This document shows positions 16,646 through 22,405 of a DNA stretch of 22,405 nucleotides, in pieces. The stretch comes from JBKDZP01 sp047971315 (lineage in GTDB: Bacteria; Bacillota_I; Bacilli_A; RF39; UBA660). Position numbers and translations under genes: made by a program. The first letter of the stretch is position 1. The number at the start of each line of letters is the position of its first letter. The notes under the pieces are model-generated. The model was given only the letters and a program-made list of their open reading frames with translations, was not told the DNA's origin and did not search any database. The DNA is taken from positions 1-22,405 of the forward strand of contig JBKDZP010000005.1 in assembly GCA_047971315.1 (NCBI GenBank). Reading direction: 5' to 3'.

Positions 16646-16737
16646 AAACTATGAGCAAGAGTAAATTCCAGATTTGGTATTTGGGGGTGCGGACGGAATT
16701 TACTTTTTCACTTTACGTTTTTCACTCCTTTGCGTTT

Positions 16738-16791
16738 CAGTCAGTTTTCAGTCAGTTTCCTCAGTCAGTTCCTCAGTCAGTTTCAGTCAGT
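16738..16791 (+). repeat. Five CAGTCAGT iterons
   Basis: Exact CAGTCAGT at 16738, 16749, 16762, 16774 and 16784 (first bases), separated by T/C-rich spacers of 2-5 bases. The start-to-start distances of 11, 13, 12 and 10 bases average about one helical turn. This looks like an array of sites for a DNA-binding protein. The element's HTH protein, a replication initiator or a ParR-type protein are candidate ligands. Confidence 0.8.
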
Positions 16792-16850
16792 ACTCTAAAT
16801 TATATGTCACAAGAAGTTGCGAAAAATATAGAATAAATCAGCAGAAATTA

Positions 16851-16879
16851 TTTACAAAGTAGCAATAGAAGAGTATAAT
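16851..16879 (+). promoter_or_regulatory. Promoter P1 in repeat copy 1
   Basis: TTTACA (16851-16856), 17-base spacer, TATAAT (16874-16879). Directed towards the HTH gene and its operon. Confidence 0.75.
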
Positions 16880-16925
16880 CAAATCGTAAAGTTGCGAAAA
16901 ATATAGAATAAATCAGCAGAAAATA

Positions 16926-16954
16926 TTTACAAAGTAGCAATAGAAGAGTATAAT
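16926..16954 (+). promoter_or_regulatory. Promoter P2 in repeat copy 2
   Basis: TTTACA (16926-16931), 17-base spacer, TATAAT (16949-16954), identical to P1 and 75 bases closer to the gene. The start codon is 51 bases after this -10. Confidence 0.78.
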
Positions 16955-17004
16955 CAAATCGTAAAGTTGCGTATAGTGGATATTTCGTGAAGAGGATTGT
17001 ATTT

Positions 17005-17217
17005 ATGAAAATAAGTTATAAGAAATTATGGATTCTTCTTATTGAAAAGGAGTTATCCCCTGCAACGCTTAGAAAAGATTTGAACATTGCAACGGGGACA
17101 ATGACTAAAATGCGAAAAAATGAAGAGGTTGCTTTGTCGGTGTTGATACGTATATGCGAATATTTGGACTGTAATATTGGCGATATTTGTGACGCTGTAC
17201 GGCAAGAAGCAGAATAA
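17005..17217 (+). CDS. Cro/CI (XRE)-type helix-turn-helix regulator, 70 residues
   Basis: A single compact HTH domain and nothing else: KKLWILLIEKELSPATLRKDLNIATGTMTKMRKNEEVALSVLIRICEYLDCNIGDICD is the typical HTH_26/YozG-like layout (LSPATLRKDLNI recognition region, ending LDCNIGDI). The start is ATG 17005 with AGAGG about 9 bases before it; the in-frame GTG at 16987 has no ribosome binding site. Being the first gene behind the doubled promoter, it probably represses its own operon. It may also recognise the iterons or the GTTGCG steps upstream, which is inference. Confidence 0.88.
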   Translation: MKISYKKLWILLIEKELSPATLRKDLNIATGTMTKMRKNEEVALSVLIRICEYLDCNIGDICDAVRQEAE

Positions 17218-17269
17218 GTTTTCATGCTGCTGCTTTATATTCAAGTAACGAAATCAGGAGGATGTAATT

Positions 17270-18157
17270 ATGGTAAATGCAACTGACAGAGAAACTTCGT
17301 CAGCTACAAACGGAAAGGGAAACATTTGTTTTTGTTCCTATTGTGGGACAAAATTAGATATAGGTGCAAGATATTGTAAAGGTTGTGTTGAACCTGTTAT
17401 CCAACAAGGGACAAGAGATTCTAAGGAAAAGACGGAAATACCGCCTGTTTATTCCAAATCAATTGATGAACCAATCACTGAACGAAAAACAGTTTATGAA
17501 GGATATATTCACAAGTGTCCAAACTGCGGCGAAGTTTTAGAATCCTTTGTAACAAATTGTCCGGCGTGCAGATATGAAATCCGAGATGCAAAACCTGTAA
17601 GTATTGTTCGTGAGTTGGCGTTAAAACTTGAGCGTATAGAAGCACAAAAAATGCCGATATTTGAAGAAGAAAAATCAGTAATGAAGATGGTGTTTGGAAA
17701 AGATTTCAAAGAAAGGGATGAAGCTGTAAAAGTAAGAAGTAATTTTGAAGAACAAAAAAAACAAGAAAAAGCAACAGTTATCATCAATTATTCAGTTCCA
17801 AACACAAAAGAAGATATTTTAGAATTTATGATATTGGCGTCTTCAAATATTGATACAAAACATGAACTGAATGATGTGGTAACAAAAGCCTGGATATCCA
17901 AATTAGACCAAGTATATCAAAAAGCTGAAATTTCTATGGGAAAAAATCCAGAATTTGTGCATATCAAAAATATATATGAAAAGAAGCAAGAACAAATCAA
18001 ACTTAAGAAAGTGTTAAGTATGTTTGGCTGGGGCGGCCTCGTTGTTGCTCAACTTTTTCTTTTGGGACTGCTTTGGAATCCAGTAGCGACAATTGCAATT
18101 ACTGTTGGAGTAGCAGTTCTTCTGCTAATTGGATTTATTATATTTAGAAAAAGATAA
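17270..18157 (+). CDS. Double zinc-ribbon protein with two C-terminal membrane helices
   Basis: 295 residues. Zinc ribbon 1 has C22, C25, C36 and C39 (CSYCGTKLDIGARYCKGC); ribbon 2 has C83, C86, C97 and C100 (CPNCGEVLESFVTNCPAC). A long charged helical part follows (about 112-245), then two hydrophobic helices (about 252-270 and 272-291) with the tail FRKR, so both ends are probably cytoplasmic. AGGAGG lies 8-9 bases before the ATG. It follows the HTH gene by 52 bases and precedes the SPFH gene by 24, which implies one operon. The zinc ribbon plus TM layout recalls B. subtilis YdjG, partner of the SPFH protein YdjI; that is analogy, not proven homology. Confidence 0.85.
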   Translation: MVNATDRETSSATNGKGNICFCSYCGTKLDIGARYCKGCVEPVIQQGTRDSKEKTEIPPVYSKSIDEPITERKTVYEGYIHKCPNCGEVLESFVTNCPACRYEIRDAKPVSIVRELALKLERIEAQKMPIFEEEKSVMKMVFGKDFKERDEAVKVRSNFEEQKKQEKATVIINYSVPNTKEDILEFMILASSNIDTKHELNDVVTKAWISKLDQVYQKAEISMGKNPEFVHIKNIYEKKQEQIKLKKVLSMFGWGGLVVAQLFLLGLLWNPVATIAITVGVAVLLLIGFIIFRKR

Positions 18158-18181
18158 CAAACAACAAGGGAGGAAGTTTTT

Positions 18182-19552
18182 ATGGGATTATTTGGGAAAC
18201 TAAAGGCTGGTGGCTTTATGGATGAAATACGTTGCGATGAGCCTTCGTATTTAATTTGGAAATGGCATCCCAATAGTAGTACATCTGGTAATAACAACAG
18301 AGAAAATGCTATCCGATGGGGTTCATCTTTAAGAGTAAAAGATGGGGAAGTGGCTGTATTTGTTTATAGCCAAAATAATGGAATGATACAGGATTTTATT
18401 GAGGGACCAGATGATTGTATTCTTGATACAAATAATCTTCCAGTTCTTGCAAGTATTGTTGGGTTAGCTTATGAGGGTGGGACACCTTTTCAGGCAGAAG
18501 TTTACTTTATAAATCTTGCTCGCATTATTCAGATAAAATTCGGTGTTCCTTATTTTGATGTTTATGATCCGAGATTTAATGATTATGGAGTTCCAGTAGC
18601 AGTTAGAGGAACTGTTAGCTTTAAAATCAATGAGTATCGTGAATTTATTAAGCTGCATAAACTTATTGGATTTAGTCTTGATGAATTTCAAATGCAAGTA
18701 CGAGATGCAGTTGCTCGCTATGTAAAAGATGCTGTTACAAATGCTCCTGCCGCAAATGATATTCCTGTTATACAAATTGAAAGCAAGATTTCGCAGATAA
18801 ATGATATCATTGAATATGATATTAGCGAGCGATTAAAAGAGAATTTCGGCATTGATGTGTCAGGTGTGGATATAGGTGCAATTGAGATTGATAAAGCAAG
18901 TAGTGGGTACGCTCAATTGATGTCAGTCACACAAAATGTTACCACAGCAACAGTGCAAGCACAGACAGAAGCAAATGTAAAGAATATACATGATAGACAG
19001 CGAATTGAGGTTGAAAATTATCAGGAAACTCTCCGAGTTCAGCGTGAAGAAGGGCAATACGCTCAACACAAACAAACACAGACATCTAATTTTGCAGCTT
19101 ATCAAACTGAAGCACAGACACAGGTTGGAGTTGCGGGTGCAAATGCTTTAGGAAAAATGGGTGAAAATGGTGCTGGAGGAGTCAATTTTGGAGAGAATGG
19201 AACGGGGTTTAATCCAGCGGCAATGATGGCAAGCATGGCAGTAGGTGGAGCTATAGGTCAGAATATTGCTGGTACAATGAATAATATGATGCAAGGTTCA
19301 GGCATTCAATCTGTTTCTGGAGCTGTTACACCACCAATTCCAGCGTTTTCGTATCATGTTGCTATGAATGGACAGGCAACAGGACCATATAATATGTCAA
19401 CACTTGCACAAATGGTGCAAACAGGGACGCTTAAAAAAGAAAGTCTTGTATGGAGACAAGGAATGAACGAATGGGCAAAAGCAGAGTCGGTTGATGAACT
19501 GAAGGAAGTGTTTAATAGTATTATCCCGCCGATTCCGCCAACAATACAATGA
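18182..19552 (+). CDS. SPFH/band-7 domain protein with C-terminal GYF_2 domain (YdjI-like)
   Basis: 456 residues. The N-terminal half (about 20-240) is the SPFH domain of the YdjI or virion-core-protein-like type, starting GLFGKLKAGGFMDEI and including WHPNSS, LRVKDGEVAVFVYSQNNGMI and GTVSFKINEYREFIKLH. A Gln/Ala-rich helical segment (about 241-315) probably drives oligomerisation, then a Gly/Met-rich linker (316-375). The C-terminal GYF_2 domain (about 389-440, YHVAMNGQATGPYNM and LVWRQGMNEWAKAESVDEL) usually binds Pro-rich peptides; the protein itself ends in PPIPPT. There is no signal or clear TM, so membrane contact is likely through the SPFH part or the zinc-ribbon partners. B. subtilis YdjI recruits PspA to damaged membrane; no PspA is in view here. 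Confidence 0.92.
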   Translation: MGLFGKLKAGGFMDEIRCDEPSYLIWKWHPNSSTSGNNNRENAIRWGSSLRVKDGEVAVFVYSQNNGMIQDFIEGPDDCILDTNNLPVLASIVGLAYEGGTPFQAEVYFINLARIIQIKFGVPYFDVYDPRFNDYGVPVAVRGTVSFKINEYREFIKLHKLIGFSLDEFQMQVRDAVARYVKDAVTNAPAANDIPVIQIESKISQINDIIEYDISERLKENFGIDVSGVDIGAIEIDKASSGYAQLMSVTQNVTTATVQAQTEANVKNIHDRQRIEVENYQETLRVQREEGQYAQHKQTQTSNFAAYQTEAQTQVGVAGANALGKMGENGAGGVNFGENGTGFNPAAMMASMAVGGAIGQNIAGTMNNMMQGSGIQSVSGAVTPPIPAFSYHVAMNGQATGPYNMSTLAQMVQTGTLKKESLVWRQGMNEWAKAESVDELKEVFNSIIPPIPPTIQ

Positions 19553-19565
19553 GGGGGATTAGAAA

Positions 19566-20126
19566 ATGAAATGTCCAAAATGCGGTGCTGAATTAACGGA
19601 AGACACAAAATTCTGTTCATTCTGCGGGGAAAAAATCAAGCATCATTCAAATGAGGTTCATGAGCAGAATATAAGTAATAATAGCATTGGAAAAGGTAGC
19701 AAGACAAGTAAAGATGTGAAGATATCTAAATCAAATACACAAAGCGAAAAAAAATCCATTGCTGATAATCTTAAGGAAAAGGGAATTGAGTATTGGAATT
19801 GTTTGAGCATCTTCGGGAAAGTCGTAGCTGTTTCAATTACTGTCTTTGCAATACTCGCTTTAGCAGGATTTCTTTCGGGGAAAACAATTGCAGGTATCAT
19901 TTCATTAGTACAGATTACACTTGTTGTTGTTGCTATACTGATGAACAAAGAAGTAATAAAATCTCCAAATAATTGGGCAAAATATGTGGTGTTAGCTGCA
20001 GCAATTTTATTTACAATATTGAATATTAAGAGTTATTCATGGGGGAATGTTATAAAAACAAATCCATCAACATCATTGAATAACACAACGGTTCAAACAG
20101 CACCAGGTGTTCCGTCAAAAAGCTAA
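19566..20126 (+). CDS. N-terminal part of the split protein: zinc ribbon with three membrane helices
   Basis: The translatable 186-residue product if the TAA is real. CPKCGAELTEDTKFCSFCGEKI is a zinc_ribbon_2-type motif, followed by a basic Ser/Asn linker (27-75) and three hydrophobic helices, which puts the residues after the third helix outside the cell if the ribbon is inside. GAGGGGG (19551-19557) lies 8 bases before the ATG, and the SPFH gene ends 13 bases upstream. It could still work as a short membrane zinc-ribbon protein. Confidence 0.8.
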   Translation: MKCPKCGAELTEDTKFCSFCGEKIKHHSNEVHEQNISNNSIGKGSKTSKDVKISKSNTQSEKKSIADNLKEKGIEYWNCLSIFGKVVAVSITVFAILALAGFLSGKTIAGIISLVQITLVVVAILMNKEVIKSPNNWAKYVVLAAAILFTILNIKSYSWGNVIKTNPSTSLNNTTVQTAPGVPSKS

Positions 20127-21533
20127 TCTGCTAGCAATGAAGGATCTGTAACTACCGAAACTAGTTTCACGATTGAAAAAGATTCTCAGTATGCATATAT
20201 GAGTGATGAGTGGAATGTCTACATTGCTACAGCTATTTCGGATTCTCTTGTGAAAATTGAAAGTTGGCAAAAAACGTTATCTTCATCAAAATCTGTTAAA
20301 TATGATCATGATATTGGCACATTCAAAATCAATGATATTGAAAATGGCTTTTCTTGGATTGATGAGGATCATACTGCTTTTTATATGACACTTCAAGATA
20401 AGGAAAATAGCAGATTAAATAAGTCAAAGACAGTCTTATTCACTATAAACATAAATGATAGCGACAAGAATAAAGGTTCCGATTATGATGAAAATATCAT
20501 TTGTTACTCGTACAAGAATGATGATTGGCATCTATATCGTGCAATCCCATTAACAGAAAATCTTGTAAAAATAGAAGTGTGGACTAGATCTAGCTCGGCT
20601 GATAAGTTCTTATATGGATACGATATGTGTGTCATAAATCCAAATAATACTGATACTGATTTTGAATGGACAGATAACGAACATACTTCATTTACGATCA
20701 CCACACAAGACCCTAATAATGGTTCTTACTGGAAAAACCCTACCTTCGTTGCTTTCACTGCTGAGAACGAAAATTGTGAATACAATGATGTTAAATCGTT
20801 CCTTGGAAGCAAAATTGTTGGTGAGGGTGAAATCGCAGTGCCTTCTTCAGCATCATCATATAAGTACAAAAATTACGAAGATGTAGAAAAAGAGCTTTCT
20901 TCTGTTGGATTCACTAATATTTCGACTAAAATCCAATATGATATTGTATTGGGTTGGACTGATGAAGGTGAAGTGGAAAACGTATCGATTGATGGCAAAA
21001 AAGATTATGAACAAGGTGCCATCTTTAAACAAGATGTCCCAATAGTCATTACTTATCACATGAAAGAAGATGATGACCCTTCTAAAAAGAGTGATGAAAG
21101 CACAGAAACACAAGGAATTACACAGGATTCAGAACAGTCAGAATCAATGATAGAAGATAATCTTACGGTTGATAATTGTCCAGAATTAGCAGCGATACTT
21201 TCCATGAAAGCAGAGTCAGATCCTAGTTATGTAGATTTCGCAAGTAAATATAATGGAAGAACAATTGAATTTGATGGAAGTATTGATTATTTGACAAATC
21301 ACGAAAGCTATAAAACACGATATGAGATGCTAGTTAGTGCAGGTGATTATGATGAAAATCATCAAATTGGTCCTACGTTTAAATTTGAAGACATAGCAAC
21401 GTATGAAATAGACTATGGTAATCAAGATCAGGTTACTGCTGGGACTAATGTTCATATCATTGCAGAAGTAGAATCTTTTAATACTAATAGCCAGTTATTT
21501 TTCTTAAAACCGGTATCAGTATCGGTACGGTAA
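19566..21533 (+). pseudogene. Zinc ribbon-3TM-duplicated domain-PASTA-like-DUF4839 protein, split by one in-frame TAA
   Basis: The first frame (19566-20126, 186 codons) and the second (ATG 20199 to 21533, 444 codons) are in the same reading frame. Only the TAA at 20124-20126 separates them, and the 24 codons between it and the ATG are open. The full protein would have 655 residues. Order: zinc ribbon C3, C6, C17, C20; TM helices about 84-103, 106-126 and 138-154; a Ser/Thr linker with the stop; two homologous domains of about 80 residues; a PASTA-like segment; an acidic Ser linker; and a C-terminal part matching my memory of DUF4839 (NCPELAAILSMKAESDPSY, YNGRTIEFDG). The second part has no ribosome binding site. 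A nonsense mutation, sequencing error or readthrough are the options. AGAAAATGA-type weak spacing aside, GAGGGGG serves the first ATG. Confidence 0.82.
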
Positions 21534-21697
21534 TTACAGTTGCAGAAAGCGACTAATCGACTAAGACTCTTTTTGAACTCATAATGACTATTTGGGGAAA
21601 CAGAGTAAAATGTTCGCATTTCCTGATAACAATAATAAAGATAAAAAGCGGTGTTTGAAATCCACCCCTATTATTAGGCGCTTATTTAAAAGCATTC
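21534..21697. other. Non-coding stretch before ParM
   Basis: The 164 bases from the DUF4839 stop to the terminator hold no gene that I can support. Short complementary pieces occur (AATAATA near 21633 and TATTATT near 21670) but they do not form a convincing structure by eye. Confidence 0.35.
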
Positions 21698-21742
21698 AAA
21701 AATCACTCAATTCACATTCAATGTGGGTAGGGTGATTTTTTT
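21698..21742 (+). terminator. Terminator ending the SPFH operon
   Basis: AAAAATCAC (21698-21706) pairs with GTGATTTTT (21732-21740), and inside it CACATT (21713-21718) pairs with AATGTG (21720-21725) partly. A T run follows. The internal loops are imperfect but the outer stem and T tract are clear. Confidence 0.7.
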
Positions 21743-21798
21743 GTATCTTTTTATTTGTAAAACACAATAGCCAAAGGGCAGAAAGGAAGGTACAACAT

Positions 21799-22405
21799 AT
21801 GTACGAAACAAGTAATGCAGGGAAATATCAGCCAGTTGTTATCGGTATCGATCATGGTTTTAGCTTGATTAAGACCTACCATCACATAATTAGTAATGGA
21901 GTAGCGAGGATAAGTGGGAAACCACCAGTCTTAGAAAACAGCCTTTACTACGATGGTAACTATAATGTGATTGGTGGTAGCCGAATGACAGTAAATGAGG
22001 ACAAAACAGAAAATGATAACTATTTTATCCTTACACTGGCTGCAATTGCAAAAGAACTGAAAACAAGAGGGATTGAGAAGTTTGCAAAAGTAGTGTTAGG
22101 TGTAGGAGTTCCATTCAAACGATTTGGGGAGGAGCAGGTAAATCTGGTTGATTACCTGACAAGATCAGGACTTATTGCATTCGAATTTGAAGGACAGGAA
22201 TTTACGATTGTTATCCAAAAGGTCATCTGTTATCCCCAGTGTTTTGCGGCAATTGCAGATCGCATTTCAAACATGGAAGGGAGATATGTCGTTGCTGATA
22301 TCGGTTCTTGGACAAAGGATATTGTCTGTATTGATAACAAGAGAATTAATGTAGAGCAGAGTGTAACCATTTCACATTCCATTATCACCTTATTTCAGGG
22401 AATGA
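21799..22405 (+). CDS. parM: ParM/StbA-type actin-like segregation ATPase, 3' truncated by window
   Basis: The 202 visible codons are open to the window end. It begins MYETSNAGKYQPVVIGIDHG; GIDHGFSLIKT (about 16-26) is the phosphate-1 motif and VVADIGSWTKDIV is the phosphate-2 motif of the actin fold. Between them lie LGVGVPFKRFG and VICYPQCFAAIA, typical of ParM-like proteins on clostridial elements. In plasmids ParM filaments push DNA copies apart with ParR and parC; on ICEs the same set is thought to stabilise the circular replicating form. AAGGAAGG (21783-21790) lies 8 bases before the ATG. Any ParR would be to the right, outside the window. Confidence 0.88.
   Translation, partial: MYETSNAGKYQPVVIGIDHGFSLIKTYHHIISNGVARISGKPPVLENSLYYDGNYNVIGGSRMTVNEDKTENDNYFILTLAAIAKELKTRGIEKFAKVVLGVGVPFKRFGEEQVNLVDYLTRSGLIAFEFEGQEFTIVIQKVICYPQCFAAIADRISNMEGRYVVADIGSWTKDIVCIDNKRINVEQSVTISHSIITLFQGM

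Larger units (their letters stand above)
16816..16971 (+). repeat. 75-bp tandem duplication, two copies plus 6 bases of a third
   Basis: Copy 1 is 16816-16890 and copy 2 is 16891-16965; they differ at one base only (T16848 against A16923). GTTGCG repeats once more at 16966-16971. Each copy contains a complete promoter. Near-identity suggests a recent duplication. Confidence 0.95.
16548..17004. other. Long non-coding control region of the element
   Basis: About 450 bases between the hairpin and the HTH gene without a convincing gene. It holds, in order, an 11-bp tandem repeat (16624-16645), five CAGTCAGT iterons (16738-16791) and a 75-bp tandem duplication carrying two promoters (16816-16965). 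Open frames crossing it run through the repeats and lack ribosome binding sites. Region 16646-16737 shows nothing I can assign. Confidence 0.7.
15933..22405. mobile_element. Left part of an ICE/IME-type element integrated in rlmD (continues past window end)
   Basis: From 15933 to the window end, GC content and codon choice differ sharply from the chromosome: TTG, GAG and AAG are common and the T/A-only style is lost. The contents fit an integrative element: a replacement end of the target gene, a small HTH regulator, iterons, accessory cargo and a ParM-type segregation protein. Integration in rlmD/rumA is a known habit of several Gram-positive ICEs. The donor looks like a higher-GC Firmicute, perhaps of Lachnospiraceae type, which is inference. 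Integrase, relaxase and the right junction are not in view, so mobility is unproven. Confidence 0.75.

Noticed and set aside
16567..16862. Two overlapping open frames of 89 and 62 codons in the control region
   Set aside because: They run through the iterons and into the 75-bp repeat, have no ribosome binding site, and their Ser/Gln-Val-rich ends are only the translation of CAGTCAGT repeats.
16738..16965. CRISPR-like array
   Set aside because: The short 8-base units have 2-5 base spacers and the 75-bp units are tandem with no unique spacers, so neither fits a CRISPR array.
1..22405. tRNA or rRNA gene
   Set aside because: I saw no cloverleaf with TTCRA and CCA-like ends and no rRNA-like sequence on either strand by eye; small RNAs cannot be excluded.

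Overview
The window joins two kinds of DNA. Bases 1 to about 15,930 are very AT-rich chromosome of a low-GC Gram-positive bacterium. TGA is used as a stop (pflB, pflA, the D,D-carboxypeptidase gene), so this is standard code 11 and not a Mycoplasma or Spiroplasma. Strong AGGAGG-type ribosome binding sites, sigma-A-like promoters and the pcrA-ligA and dacB-spmA-spmB-rluB orders point to the Bacilli/Erysipelotrichia side of the Firmicutes, probably an uncultured anaerobe. Phosphoketolase and pyruvate formate-lyase fit a fermentative life style. This assignment is inference from gene content and composition.

Chromosomal layout: the 3' part of a phosphoketolase gene (1-1625); pcrA (1782-3869); a 52-residue membrane protein (3939-4097); ligA (4181-6172); pflB-pflA (6191-9111, 4-base overlap); a TM2-like small membrane protein (9221-9457); two overlapping genes of unknown function (9635-10478); dacB-spmA-spmB (10526-12713), the operon that B. 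subtilis uses in spore core dehydration; rluB (12763-13491); a convergent one-cluster ferredoxin (13564-13776, minus); a tail-anchored protein of unknown function (13907-14680); and rlmD (14727-16247), which looks leaderless. Nearly every transcription unit ends in a clear rho-independent hairpin.

At about 15,933, inside the last codons of rlmD, codon use and GC content change abruptly. The sequence continues in frame into a 95-residue extension. This is the left end of an integrated mobile element (ICE or IME type) that targets the 3' end of rlmD/rumA and supplies a replacement C-terminus. The element runs to the end of the window. It carries a small acidic protein, a 500-base non-coding control region, an XRE-type HTH regulator, a 295-residue double zinc-ribbon membrane protein, an SPFH (band-7) protein with a C-terminal GYF_2 domain, a zinc-ribbon/multi-TM/DUF4839-like protein split by one in-frame TAA, and the start of a ParM-type actin. 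The control region holds five CAGTCAGT iterons at roughly helical-turn spacing and a 75-bp tandem duplication in which each copy has a full TTTACA-17-TATAAT promoter.

The strongest candidate for something undescribed is the 17005-21533 operon: HTH, zinc ribbon-2TM, SPFH-GYF, zinc ribbon-3TM-duplicated domain-PASTA-like-DUF4839. It resembles the B. subtilis YdjG/YdjI membrane-maintenance proteins but travels on a mobile element. The role is unproven. Envelope protection during transfer or a response to phage or membrane damage are inferences only. No integrase, relaxase or right end is in view.
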